Source: Paraglomus occultum (lineage: Eukaryota > Glomeromycota > Glomeromycetes > Paraglomerales > Paraglomeraceae). From it: DNA of 54,978 nucleotides. This document shows, piece by piece, positions 24,182 through 37,151 of the stretch (its first letter is position 1; each line of letters starts with the position of its first letter). The stretch covers positions 1-54,978 of the forward strand of contig CAJVPJ010000053.1 of NCBI GenBank assembly GCA_910592205.1. The letters are read 5' to 3'. The notes beneath the pieces were generated by a model. The model saw only the letters and a list, made by a program, of their open reading frames with translations, was not told where the DNA came from and ran no database searches. The translations under genes and the position numbers were made by a program.

Positions 24182-26564
24182 TTATTCAAACTTGGGGTAA
24201 TCTTTCCCATATTCAAGAGACGTTTGATCCCTTGAAAATATCTTCCAGAAAACAGCAAATACGATTCCAAAAAATGTTAGGGTAATAAATGGATGATTCC
24301 ATATTCCGTTGTACGTCGTCTAGTGGATTTATTGGATAAATATGGAATGAGGTTAGCTATCAAACCGATCGCCGACTAGTCAATAGTAGTTTTATTACAC
24401 TCTTTACCTTTGCGAATCTCTCAATGATGCTAATTGTACTTTTGCCAACGAGTCTGCTTTCTTTAGCATCGATAATAGCATCATATAAGGTTACTTCATC
24501 GTAGATTGAAAATAAATTTCCTCGTGTTGTGCTGTCGAAATATTCATCGCCCTATTCATCGCAAAAGCATTATGGTCAATCTTATGTAATACGTTTCCAA
24601 CAGACTAACGTAACTTCTTTCCGCATTCTTTCTTGTCCGTCGCGATTCAACCAAACAATCACAGTACCTCAGCATCGTGAATAACAACAGTGGGAAGGCT
24701 CTCCGTCCTAATTCCGTACATGCGTCCAACATACTCTGACCATCTAGTTCCATCAATCCACGCAAACACAACTTCTCTTCGTCCCTCATTTCCACCTGCT
24801 TCGTTCACCTTTGAATAATATCTTAATGCGACGTCCTTTAGCGTCTTCTTCGCTTCAGTAAACTTCTTTTCTTTAGGATTCATTATACCGAGTACAACCA
24901 ATTTTGATCCTTTGAGTATTTCCTCCGAATTGCTCAGATCTATTTGTGTGAGCAACGGATATTTATGTTTTTGAATAAAGGCTTTGAGAGATTGGACGTC
25001 GGTGAAGGCGTTCGACGAACCCGAGTTGTATTGGTAATTAAGGTCAGATTTAACGACTAGAAACGCCGGAATTTCAGAGATACCAAGTTGTAGTAGGATT
25101 TCTGGATCGTCCGAAACGTAGAATTTGCCAATAGAAAAGTATGTTTTAGAGAGATCGTCGATTGTTACCTGGAGTGTCAATCGGAAGCGTAAGGGTCAAT
25201 TAAATAGCCTGCCTGGCAAGTATTAAAAACATTCTCAGGTCCGCACGGTACTCACCATTGCTTCAGCAGGAGTTTTTGCATCGTGGACAAATAAAAAGAA
25301 CAGTTCCTCTTTTTCTCTGATATCGGCAAAGTCATCAGCATTTATTTTTACGACGCCAGCTGCGACAGCCTTCTCAGCCCACTTTCTCAATTCTTCCAAT
25401 TTACGCGAGCCTCTGTAGTCTGTTGTTTCGCCATTTACCAACAGTTTCAGAGTAGGATATCCCCTTATTGAATACTTATTGCAAGTATCTTACAGACAAT
25501 ACATTGTATCAAACCGTTCGAGTAAATATGATGCCAATGAAAAGCGATAAAACTTGTGTGCAGCTCGATCCCTGTCTTAACAATCAATCCCTGCCCTCGT
25601 AGTTTAATAATTTATCGAATACAACGTACCTCCTTCGACAGTACAATCCACCGTGCCAACGTTCACTTTTCCTTTCAGGACCTTCCCCAGCTCTTCCCAC
25701 GTTGGCTTCAATGTCTGACAATGTGGACACCAAGGAGCAAAAAACTTGATGAACCATGGGCCTGATTTAGTCATCTCGTCAAAATTTTTACTATTCAACT
25801 CTACTACGTCGCCGTGAGGATTGATTGACCTGATGTCGTATTTTGAGGCGCTGGTTGCGATGAATTCTGTAAGTTCTTCTGAAGTATGCTGACCTTTGTA
25901 CTTTTGGACCTTTTTACCATTTGCGAAACTGCACGTAATTGATGAGATCATGATATTAAAAAAAGGGGAAAGAACAAAGTTAAGATTTAGCTCCCAAAAA
26001 AGAAAAAGACCGTGTGATACAATTAAGACTCATAACACTTACAGTAAAAGGGTTGGTGTTTCGCGAATGTCATACTCATCACTCAAATCTATTAATCATG
26101 ATTGTTATTCTCCAGAATCATGTCGTCAGGATCCGAGTAATTAAATAGATACTTTACCCCCTTCCAAGGTGATGTCAACCTGTCCAAAATGAAAATTTTC
26201 CGTATCTTCCAGATCAGTGACAGCGTGTGCCAGAGCTTTCCATGTTGGCTCTATTCACAGACGACGTAAGGGTTAGTTACTAGTTATTACCTCGTGCCAC
26301 ACGTTAAAACGTGAAACTAATGATTCGCATACCAAAGAGTTTACAATGTCCGCAATACGGACTGAAGAAGTTCACTAGCCTGAAGAAAGTCTGACATTAA
26401 AATACTTTATACTTGCTGATTGCATATCTTTACATTCTCTTATATGCTTACCAAATTCCTTTGGATATATTGTCGGCAAAGTTAGAGTGAGTTAGAGACA
26501 CTATTTCGGCACGCAAGGTGCTCACGAAAAAGATTAATACAATTACTAATATCGGAAGCTGCAT
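24182..26564 (-). CDS. membrane-anchored protein disulfide isomerase (Eps1/TMX3-like)
   Basis: Nine exons on the complement: 26564-26452, 26379-26333, 26250-26158, 26088-26043, 25928-25630, 25488-25256, 25168-24668, 24551-24408, 24319-24182. They join to 537 residues. Signal peptide 1-19 (MQLPILVIVLIFFVSTLRA). Two thioredoxin domains carry redox motifs CGHC (47-50) and CPHC (about 167-170), each followed by a cis-proline segment (RETPTL, RGYPTL). Redox-inactive thioredoxin-like regions follow. A transmembrane helix lies near 500-520 (HPFITLTFFGIVFAVFW), and the short cytosolic tail ends KDYPKFE. There is no KDEL; the membrane anchor would hold it in the ER. By family it oxidises or isomerises disulfides in the ER lumen. 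Fungal Eps1 and animal TMX3 share this anchored layout; which is the closer relative needs a tree. Confidence 0.9.
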
Positions 26565-27415
26565 CCTCTTGTTCTATTGTAAGAAGAACTCGCTTTAAAA
26601 ATCTAAACAGCAATTATTATTATGTGATTTCTTCATTAGGCCAGGGATTACTAAGACGAGCGTGGAATGGGAAATAGAGTTACCAACTATGGTGTGATCT
26701 GTTCCTGAAAGTTTCATGATCGAATATTAATGGGCTTTTGACACAAAAAATTAAGATTAATTATTATACGTGTGACTGATGCAATACAACTTTGAAAGCC
26801 GGAAACACTGCCAAAAAGTACATTACTTGACTAGTCATTAACATGTCTCATACTATCACAATTAGGCTGGTTCAACCTGACGGAATTGAGAGCTATATTC
26901 TGTATTATAGCTAATATATGCAAGCATAGAACTGGTTAGAGATGGTTCTGAAGTTACAAGTTCGCAAAGTCTCTGCACACTATGATCTTGTAATAAAAAA
27001 ACCCTTTCAATACATGTGTAAAAATTGCCGCAACATAGTTATCAAGTATAGCAAGATATAACGATAAGCCAATTTGTGACAAGGCTAAACCTAAAAGCTT
27101 AATTGCTTTGTTAAACATCACGGTTTACGGAAACTTAAACTGCGACACTGTTCAAAGATGCTAGTATTAAATTATGCTAGTACCTCGAATAAATCGGGAT
27201 ATTGGTATAAGCGTAAATACGAGCAAGAAGAATTCTTCCTTGATCACTAGAGCATAAAGCCACTATCTACATTCTGTTAACAAGACCTTTATTAGTAAAA
27301 TATTAAATATAAAGATTGCTTTAAATTTGTAGGTTATCATTTTTTTAGCAATTATGAGACTGATTGTATAACTGAATAGCTTGAGACATCGACTCTCTAC
27401 GGATAAACCCTTCTT
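26565..27415. other. intergenic, nothing recognised
   Basis: About 850 bp of AT-rich sequence between the PDI start and the MEI4-like stop, with no open frame of note and no repeat detected. It should contain the PDI promoter and the MEI4-like 3' end. Confidence 0.5.
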
Positions 27416-29282
27416 TCAGTCTTGTCCAATGCGACTATCAACGATATAATCCGCAGTTGCAAACTCATCCACATCTATCCATACTTTTTCGCATAAACTC
27501 CAAAGGTATTTCTCAAATGTAGCGTTTAAAAGCGTATGCGACTCGGCGGAGGTGATGTTGATCATTACAGACTGAGACAACAGAGAAAGTAACTGTTGCA
27601 CGGAGGTTGCTGAATAAAGCAAGACGATAACTCGACTGAAATAAATGACTTTGGGAGCTAATCGAGTACTTGGAATAATTACACACCTGTCCACCAAGTA
27701 GGAGAGCTTTCTTCAAGGATCCATAATAAATAAAAACATGTATTGTCTACAATCCACATCATTTCCTCCTCATTTTCTGAGGTGGCGCCATGATAATCTC
27801 CCTTACTTTCTTCCTCCCTATCCTCGATCTTTTCTTGTCCCCTTCCTTCACAGATAATCGTCATCTCATGAATAACGGTCTCTACTATACTCTTCCCAAT
27901 ACTTCCATCAAACGTTCCGATGTCCACAATCATTCTAACTAAACATTCTCGTGGATCGCGCTGCAGATTTTGCAGCAAGTTGAAACAGCAATGATGGTTA
28001 AGAAATGACAGAGGATAAAGGAGCGAGATCAAACGAGGAAGGGTAGAATGGAGTGACTGGTAGGGAAAGTGTGTGACCGGTACGATAACTTTGTAGAAAA
28101 AGAAACGTGTTTGTTGAATAGTCTCCAAACCTTTTTAAAGAAATTGAAACAAATCCTATTACCGCAGAGCTTTCTTATAGTGTCACCAAATCTTTTCAGA
28201 CACGTTTCGAAAATAATCTCGAATTGATTCTCTTTTTCTTCGTCTCCTTTGGTTGGTGATGTGGAATAACTCCCTTCTTTCCCTGCTTCCGCTCTTTTCT
28301 CACCAGTTTTTTCAATTTGTCCTTGAGCTCGTTTCAACTTTGTCTCCATTTTTCTAGTTTCTTGGACGACCATACTTTCAATCTTAACTTCCATGAAAGA
28401 AATAATTTTCTCTATTGCCCTTTGCATGGCATCGATTGACGCGGCCGATGCTGTCTGGCGAAATGATGAATAGTGGATATTGAATGATTGTATGTATTGA
28501 AGAAAGGATGTTGCATGTGATACGTCGTGGTAAATAAAGGGAACTAATAAACAAAAGTCAGTATATATAAGAGGTGGTAATCGAGACAATTGAATAAAAA
28601 TATACATTCGATATCGCTAAATGTGGCCCAGTTATCATCATCGATGCATGTTTTTAGAACTTGAGTTGCCTCTGGACAAGTACGAGTCATACTCGGATCA
28701 CAATCTGATTCCGGCTCTGTTTTTGTTTTACGCCTTTTCAAAAGTTGATTCTTTGATTCTATTTCTGTAGATTATGCATCAGTATCATTATTATAGTATG
28801 GTACATCACTTGAAGCTCGACCTCAATTCAGTAGTTTATTTACCAAGTTCGGCAATAGATAACTTTTGTTTAAGAGATTCTATTTCTGCCAGTGCACGTT
28901 TTCTCCATTCGAGATTCTCGCGCGTACTGTCTAATACGTGGTTCTGTTTGTATGGGATTTCCGTTGTGCATGTATTTACAGCACATGTCGCCTCGTTCGA
29001 TTTGAACGCGAGATTTTGGGTAATTTGACGAATATAGTCTGAATTTTGAGAGAGGCGCGCGTATGTTAATAATAAGATGGAATGGGGTTTGTTACGGATT
29101 TATATTTAGACACCTTGTAGTGTAATATCAGCTGGTTTGGAATGCATTATCGATATTGCCTTTGTAAGTTATCGACATGCGTTTGTTAATATGTGAAAGT
29201 ACTAATATAATGACATAATGCGAAATTCTACCATTGCGAGTGTTACTTTTGAGATAATTTGGTTATATTCCAAGTGCGACAT
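27416..29282 (-). CDS. MEI4: MEI4-like meiotic double-strand-break protein (candidate)
   Basis: Seven exons on the complement: 29282-29232, 29159-29114, 29038-28844, 28764-28606, 28543-28163, 28088-27687, 27657-27416. They join in one frame of 491 residues. Seen: an N-terminal helix SKVTLAMAISIMHSKPAD (about 11-28), a coiled stretch LEWRKRALAEIESLKQKL, HATSFLQYIQSFNIHY, a charged low-complexity insert, a Leu-rich block with IGTFDGSIGKSIV, FYLLWILEE, and near the C-terminus FSRVIVLLYSATSVQQLLSLL. From memory of vertebrate MEI4, the same order occurs: a KLALALAI-RSKPAD N-terminus, an SKWR...LRQKL coil, FLQYLLELKNL, an LRKSII block, FYLFWVLE, and RVGILLSSAQ. MEI4 acts with REC114 and Mer2/IHO1 in the nucleus to promote SPO11 breaks. 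Seven exons in frame argue for a live gene. A search is needed to confirm the family. Confidence 0.72.
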
Positions 29283-31885
29283 CCTAGTGCTTACAGGAGC
29301 AAAAGACTGAGACACACGTTATTTATTATATTTACAAATTTAAACTCAGTCGCGTTGGGAATATCGTGATCAATATTATCATATTATTCGCTTCTCGGCT
29401 CACATGTGCCATTATGTCACTCTGCTTGTAATGATGAGTTCAGCTTCACCGGACGATTTCAAATACAAAAAAAAAATGCGAGCATCATTACTTGAACCGT
29501 TGATACAGAATACTATCTATCAGAAAAGATAACACACACGTGACTTATCCAACAATATTGATACTAACCAATTAAGAAGTATAGCCAACATGAGAGGGAT
29601 CAACAGATAGAACGAAAAACCGTCAAAAAGCTTAACTTGACGAGAAAACAGTTTATTGAACGGTGGCGTGCATAAAATGTCATAGTATGACATGAATAAC
29701 GGTGCCAGTTCCGATATACAAAATAGCTTACGAAATAGAATGATCTGTTAATGGTCTAAAAATGAAACATAAGAACAGCAAATTAATCAAGCGAAATAAT
29801 GGTTAGACCAATGGTTTTCTCGGTTTGTTGTTTATCCTTGGTATGCGTACAAAAAAGTTATGTACCTTTATTTAGGTTAGCCCCAACAAAAGTAATTAGA
29901 TACGATATATCTGAAACAGTCATGAAAAGGAGTGCAGAGTGTGGCAGTGCGAAAACACTTGTGAAAATGGGGCGCTGCACATAGAATCATTCGACGGTAA
30001 CAGAATATCCTGTTGCGGTATCTGCGTCTCACTTTCTCCCGTTCCCGCTCCCACCTTCTCCCTTCCCTCTCCTTGTCTCGTGCGCGTACATTGACGATGC
30101 CTTGTATATCAAATACTTGATTGCCCTAAAAGGCTTAACCTAACGAATAGGAACTGATGATGCTCCGTCTTTAGAATTCATGGATCCCCTGTTGGAAGTG
30201 ATGTAAGAATTCTTAATGGGACTGCAGATGATCAAATGACTTTTATTCCAATCACTAAAACTTTATTGAGTATTTTTTTTTATGTCGTATATATATATCT
30301 GTGTAACACGATAAATAATGTTTTGGTCGCACTCGAAACGTAGCTAATTTTGTTTGGCGGGAAATAGGTTGTATTTCGCAATTTGCAAATTGATGTCGCC
30401 GGACGTTCCGAAAAAAAAAAGTAATTTACCGTAAGACAAGGTCAAGACGTCATCACTCCGCCAAGATACTGATACTTGGCACATCCTTGCAATATATTTG
30501 TATTCCCGATGGTCACGTTGCAGAGCAGCATGTGAAAAGGTGAATGTATTTGAATAGCGTAAAACTGACGTTTGTAATACTATTAAGGATGTGTAAAATT
30601 AGTTAATATCACCCACTATCACAGTAGCGTGACCATACAAAATGAAAATAAAATAAGGATAACGAGTGACAGCAGAAAGAGGCTTACCAGTTGTGTGATA
30701 ATACGGCCCCAACAATTAATAATAATCCATCAAATGATTTTATTGTTATTATTAGTGTTACATGTTACCGTACCCAGAACTTTGAACTGTCCCCAAACCA
30801 GTTCAGTGTAAACTATGTATTAGTTAGTATTATGCGGTTTGCTGATCGAGCTGCAACTTTTTTTTTTCCTTTACAGATTCAGTGGTCCGATGTACAGTAC
30901 CTATTACGTGTAAGGACTCCATCTTCCATTCTATGCACATAACCCCCCACCTCATTCATTATTCTTCTGAATCGCAATCTTTTCATCAGTACTTGATATC
31001 AAATTTAAAACGGACAAGATTAATCTTTTCGATCTCTGATTCAAAAGAAAAAACAAAACAAAAACGCACACAGATATCTTTGTTTACTGCTTCTCGTCCA
31101 AGAAACGTTTTAACGACGCATATCTCCGTGATGTGCGGATCACCTGACTGTCATCTTGAAATCCGAATTAAGTGATTAAAACCTAGATTTATTTGTGGAA
31201 CGGCTGGTAGAAGTTTATTCACCCAAATTAGATATTCTGGTCATGCGACTAAGAATAATGATTAGAATGTCCAGATGAACAATGGTGATACTTACAAATT
31301 AAAAATAAACGTCACTTACAAATAACTTGGATGTAACCTGTTATGAAGTTGCCCCGAAACCATCGATCTCCATCTATCATCTTCCATCTATTCAACCCAA
31401 GTGCACCACTCACGTCGTTTCTCTAGATAATCTGCCATATCGCATCTTGCCAGCCTGCGCTTGTTGCAAGTCTTCATGTGCTTACGAAACTGACAGATAA
31501 GATCCCAATTTACTATTCTTAACCGAAGAAGTATTTACAGTGGTGGGGGTTTCTTTTTTTTTTTCTTTACTATTTCTTTTTCCGGCATTATGACTTGTGT
31601 ATTTCCTATTTCAGGTTTCTAACCGTTGATAAGGGAGATAAGCTACTATTCCTAATATGGCTTATCTGGGTGACAGCGTCGTATCAACTGATTACGTTAC
31701 CGTTCGGTATCTGAAGTTATTATGACTCATAATAAATATATTACCCATGCATATTAAACTACTCCTTGGTGTAACGGTAAATAGATAAACTTTGTACATC
31801 ATTACAATACAAGTTTATATTGCACATTGATCATCTATCTACCACATCTACGGTATGACACCCGATGCATATTACACAAAGGAAA
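29283..31885. other. long intergenic, nothing firmly coding
   Basis: 2.6 kb of AT-rich sequence. A pyrimidine-rich block at 30025-30075 and poly-T tracts (30860, 31555) are visible. Small frames, one with a hydrophobic start at 29799-29984, lack support. Confidence 0.45.
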
Positions 31886-32045
31886 ATATTTAAAAACCCA
31901 TCCCGTCTGCCCTTCCTGTCTCTTCATATCAAATCAAACAACTATTCAGACAACTCTCAAACAAACAACTGCACAACTCCACAACTCACATCCAACTTAC
32001 AATACTCAATCACTTTTTCACGAATTTTAACGAATTATTCAAGAA
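31886..32045 (+). promoter_or_regulatory. CT/CAA-rich leader of glutamine synthetase
   Basis: The last 160 bases before the start codon are pyrimidine-rich, then purine-poor with many CAA and ACAACT units, and end TTCAAGAA before the ATG. This composition is typical of the unstructured leader of a highly expressed fungal gene. The boundary with the promoter cannot be set from sequence. Confidence 0.45.
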
Positions 32046-33218
32046 ATGGCATTCGTACCCAAGAGCAACACTGAAACCCTCCGCAAGTACCTCGCCCTCG
32101 ACCAAGGTGGCCGAGTCCAAGCCGAATATATCTGGATCGATGGTGATAATGGTCTCCGATCCAAGACGATGACTCTCGACTTTAAACCCACCGATGTCTC
32201 TGAACTGAAAGAATGGAATTTCGACGGTTCATCCACTAATCAAGCTCCTGGTAACAACTCTGATGTATTGCTACGTCCTGCGGCCATCTTCAGGGATCCA
32301 TTCCGTGGTGGTGACAACATCCTTGTCCTGGCTGAATGCTATAATAATGATGGTACCCCTAATAAGACAAATTACCGCCATGCCGCTTTAAAGATCTTTG
32401 AGAGATTTGCCGACGATCATCCCTGGTTCGGTCTTGAGCAAGAATATACCCTGTTCGATTCAGAAGGAACCGTGTTGGGTTGGCCAAAGAGCGGATTTCC
32501 GGCACCCCAAGGACCTTATTACTGTTCGGTCGGTGCTGATGTGGCATATGGGAGAGATATTGTCGAAGCACACTATAAAGCTTGTATGTACGCTGGTGTC
32601 AATATTTCTGGTATTAATGCTGAAGTCATGCCTGGTAAGTGAATTTAAAATCTGGTTAATTTTTAAATTTTATTTTGTTTTATTTTGTGTTACGAATTTA
32701 CTTAGCTGCTTTCTCTCTTCCCCACTTTTCCCTCTCTCAAAGGTCAATGGGAATTCCAGGTTGGTCCATGTGAAGGAATCTCGATGGGAGACCATCTTTG
32801 GATGGCTCGTTTCCTCCTCAAGCGTGTCGCTGAAGATTTTGGTGTCGTAGTATCCTTCCATCCAAAACCAATAAAAGGAGATTGGAATGGTGCTGGATGT
32901 CACACAAACTATTCGACAGAGGCCATGCGTAAGGAAGGAGGCATCAAGGCTATCCACGAGGCTATAGAAAAATTATCTCAACGTCATGCCGAACATATAG
33001 CAGTATACGGAGACGATAACGATCAGCGATTAACGGGTCAACATGAAACTGGACATATTTCGCAATTCTCATCAGGTGTGGCTCATCGTGGCGCCAGTAT
33101 CAGAATTCCTCGACATGTGGCAGCCCAAGGATATGGTTACTTGGAAGACAGAAGGCCTGCATCGAATATTGATCCGTACCGTGTGACCGGTATCATTACC
33201 CAAACGACGCTCTCATAG
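32046..33218 (+). CDS. GLN1: glutamine synthetase (eukaryotic GSII type)
   Basis: Two exons, 32046-32634 and 32743-33218, give 354 residues, the standard GSII length. It condenses ammonium and glutamate with ATP in the cytosol, the main entry of ammonium into amino acids; in mycorrhizal fungi it is central to nitrogen uptake and transfer. Seen: beta-grasp start (AEYIWIDG), [29 protein letters not shown] with metal-binding glutamates, [45 protein letters not shown] and [11 protein letters not shown] (ATP/glutamate site). The single 108-bp intron splits the Gly codon of MPGQ. Third codon positions are more C-rich than in neighbouring genes, as expected for strong expression. The start is the first ATG, preceded by AAGAA. 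Confidence 0.98.
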
Positions 33219-36179
33219 GCCGGCGAGAGAAATACAACGGGATAGCAACTGTCTTGGATTTACAATGTTCTTGGATATATTCTCTTGATTAACGAATTTT
33301 TATGAATAGTTGTTTCAAGTAGTAAAATTTCTAGCATTAGCGTATTACTTTCTATATATATTCCTAGGAGCTAATAATGTGCGCACTTATCTTTTTAGCA
33401 GAGTATAAATTGGGAAATGGGTTTAATCTTATTAATACATTACAGCATATTTTTTTTGTCCGCATACTCTATCATATTATTATTATACATTTCTCATTTT
33501 GTATCATATAGAATTCAAAAGACAAAAAAAAATATATAAATAGTAATTTAGCTCTAGCTTTGAAAAAAACAGAGGCTCTTGAAAACATTAGCGGAAAAGT
33601 CGCGAAGTTCTGCGAAATGTTTGACAGAGTTTTTTTTTATTTAGTTTTTTTTTTATTTTCCACCCAGCAAGACAAAATCATTCATTCTCCCTCCACATTA
33701 TGCATTTTTTTCTACGAAGGACTTCTGCGCAGAGTCCGAAGTAAGTTTTTTATATACACCCCCCCTTCTTGTAAATTTCCCTTGTAACATACAATCTGTG
33801 TATAATTTTGGCATTCCTTCAGGTACTCTTCCGAACATAAGAATTTTTTTAAGACTTCAAAATATTATGTGTCGACAGACAAAACAAATACTCACTAGGC
33901 AATGCGTCATTGTATAATAATAATAAAAGGAAGACTGTATGCAATCATTTTCATTTCCCACACAAAATCGCGTCTACCTCATGTCATGATGCTGACTGGT
34001 TTTTTACGTTCAAGTACATTTTGCAAGTAAGAACGACTAATGAGTACCGTTATATATTATTATATATACAACATGTAATAATGACGTATAGAGAGAAAAA
34101 AGCGATGCAACTTGTGTTGATTTGATTGATATATACAATATATGTGATATTTTAGGTCTCTCTCATCGTTGTTTCAAGTACGCACACAAATACAACGTTG
34201 ATTGGATGTATGGAGAAAGGGACGACTAACCACCGCGAGAACAAAAAACATAGGAAACCCACATCAATAAAGTGTGGTAAAAAATAGTAATGGGCAAGCG
34301 TTACTTCCATGAACGAAGAGGACGAAAATCATGGTTGCAGTAAATAGCGTGCAAAGAGGTTATGAGGTTATGCACAAGTTCATAATAAATTATTACCACA
34401 CACGTTCAGTGAAAGTTGGCTACGACAGTTGACTTGACTATACACTTTGACTTTAACGACTGTCAGTTTTTGGGACTGTTAGCATGCATCTTTGGAGACG
34501 TGATTTATACTTTGGGCAAATATGAAGAAATACTCTCCACCTCTTTGAATAAAAACATCAGCAAGCATTTCTAATGTAAGTAAGACTTTATTAAGCAAGG
34601 AGTTTTTATACTTGATGATAAGACAAAATCTATTGTTTATTCCAGTGATCAGCAGACATTCGATTATCTATTACAAAAAGTACGATTGTTCGATGTACCA
34701 ATCAAATAAATGCAATTTCATCTCATAAGCAGATCTATAGATATCCCGCCAAACACCGAAATTTAGCCAACAGTTGTGATTGGTAGACTTGCTGTAACAA
34801 AGCGAATAGTACATAGAGAATTATCCACTCCCGATCAATTTGTATGTTCTTGAGATTGCTGATTAAGCCTTCTCACAAATAGAGATCATGCACGATAAAT
34901 CAAATCTAAATATCTTTCCTTTTTTCTTATGACTTGGCTTGCTATTTGTTCCCGTCCTGTTATCTTTTCTTTCTCACTAACCGTTTCAGATCTTATCATT
35001 ATCTGCAATTGATTATGTGTTCCGGATCTATCTCGCTATCGATAAACGGGTGTTATAAATGTTTATTACCAGTTTATAATAAGGCAAATTGTGCATCGTA
35101 TCATCGTTTGAAATCAAATTTATATTGACGACTGTTAATACAACCAAACTAATGGTCATAGCAAATATTTATTGTCTGATCCGGGACTAGTTCTGAACCA
35201 GAATTGGATTAGTTTAATTTGAGAATAAACTAACTTAAAACCTATGTTTTGAGAACATGTTGATCGTGATCATCGTAGTGCATATTACAATAATTTATGC
35301 GTTGAAAAGTTCCTCGCGATAGTCAACTCTCATTATAACGACGTCTTGGGCAAGGCAAAATCAGTCGTTCTGTAGTGGTCGTTATATGCAGCGTAGTATA
35401 TAATTTTAAATTCTATAATGCGGAGGAATTTACACATATACAGAAAATTATTATCAAAAGAGTTTCACAAAGGCTGGTTGGTATGGTACTAAATTTACGG
35501 CTGTTGAAAATGTCCATATAATTGATATGTATCGAGTCTACTCGCGCAAAATATCGATAACATTTGTCAATAAAATTTCTGAGCAAGCAGCGTCTCCTCC
35601 TATACTAAATTTAGCACAATACGTGTGCGAGAATATTTCGAGTCGATGACATAGTCTAATGAACAAAAGAAAATCATTCCAACCTTCTTGTAACGTGGTC
35701 TTTATTTTCAAATTTTTATATCATAAAAAGATAGCCTGAAGATAAGCCGCGCAACTCGAAAAAAAGGGCGATAAAGCAGTTTTTTACATTAACTGTTGTC
35801 AGGGGACGATCAGGCCCAAACTTTATACCAATTCGCTTGTCCCTGTTTGAATCAGCATCACTACACAACTTTACACAATTCTTGCAAGCATTTGCTCTCA
35901 ACTTGTGCATAGCTGGTCGCATGCTAAACACGATCTATCTCTGAGGGGTGGTTCATCAATGGACTTGAATTGTGACACGATAAACGCGGTGCAATTAAGG
36001 TAAACGCTGGTTAGGTCAAGTTTGATCTTGACCAACCACTAACAGGAAACAAAGTCCAGAAAGTATTGAATAACTCAAAGCTGGAGCATCTCAAGAGAAA
36101 TGTGGATGTGGGTATACAGTATAATAGATCAACATTAAGTTGTGAACCTTTGTTTATGCCTTTAAACTTTTAATATCAG
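33219..36179. other. long intergenic, nothing recognised
   Basis: About 3 kb, AT-rich, with poly-A/T tracts just after the glutamine synthetase stop (its 3' UTR). Short frames have no motif and no splice partner. I see no repeat family or RNA gene. Confidence 0.45.
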
Positions 36180-36808
36180 ATGTCACCAAAAAGACTAATT
36201 TTAGATGACACAGAAAGTGACAATGAGAACAACCGTGGCATAAGAGATGGGACATATTTAACGAGATTCAATCAGCCATCTCCAATACACAAATTAACAC
36301 ATGATGTTTGCCAGAAAATAATTACCCATTGGTATGAACTATTATCATAACTGACAGGGCCAACAGATTAGCCCATGTGACAAACAAGCGGGGGAAATTG
36401 TCCTACAGCTGTTTGAGTTGTGATTGTTTCTTCACGTTGTTTTTTTTAATACTTGCCATTCTTCCATGACCTTAATTTACAGTCTTTATAGGACCAAAGA
36501 AGGTAACGATTTCCTAGAGTTCAGCTAACACGGATACGCGGAAATAGATGTGATAGTAAAAGCATGTTCGTATATCATAGATGGACTTGACAAAGCTTGT
36601 GGCGTATATCAAAAGTGGTATGTCAGGAATTGTGATTGTGTTTCTACGTAATGATATGATTTTTCTATTTAAATGTGTGGTTGTCAGGGAAGAATCGTCC
36701 TGTCCCTCTCACCAAATCAGCGAACTATATCTGCATTGCGTGACTTTTATTCACCCTGAATTTTGTACTCCCAACCAACCACCTAACGCGAGCACCCTAA
36801 GTATTTAA
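36180..36808 (+). CDS. possible small spliced gene, unknown product
   Basis: Weak model. Exon 36180-36331 begins MSPKRLILDDTESDNENN and ends at a GTATGA donor. A tiny exon 36483-36502, then 36581-36617 (DGLDKACGVYQKW) and 36688-36808 would continue the frame to a stop, about 109 residues. The first exon has a credible N-terminus (acidic Ser/Asp stretch after a basic start) and a credible donor. The 20-bp second exon is doubtful, and the rest has no recognised fold. It could be an eroded gene or a first exon whose partners I have missed. No function is proposed. Confidence 0.28.
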
Positions 36809-37151
36809 CTAAAGGCCATTGATTGGTCTTTCACATAAAAATAGTTTTTAGTCGATTGGACCCCATTTCATGTGTCTACCTGACTTGCATTTTAACACAT
36901 ATCATAACGTCTATTATAATTATGATTTGTTCATGTGATGCACGATATGCGTTCTAATGGATTTGTTTATATTCTTTATAATTAACTTTACACTATCAAC
37001 GATGAATTGTATTCTAACAACTTAATTTACTTTCAATCATCATCGCCAAAGTTTTAAACAGACAAACAATCTGGATAAATATTTTCCCCAATAGCATATA
37101 TCACAACAGCCATGACTAGCACTAGCACTCATTATTGGTTCTCTCACGATG
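36809..37151. other. intergenic, nothing recognised
   Basis: About 340 bp of AT-rich sequence between the weak small gene and the TMED stop. No feature seen. Confidence 0.5.

Noticed and set aside
29799-29984. 61-residue frame with a hydrophobic N-terminus, possible small secreted protein
   Set aside because: A secretion-like start alone is common by chance in AT-rich DNA; no conserved cysteine pattern or other support.
36332-36357. 26-bp intron continuing the 36180 exon
   Set aside because: Far shorter than every other intron in the window, so not credible as a spliceosomal intron.
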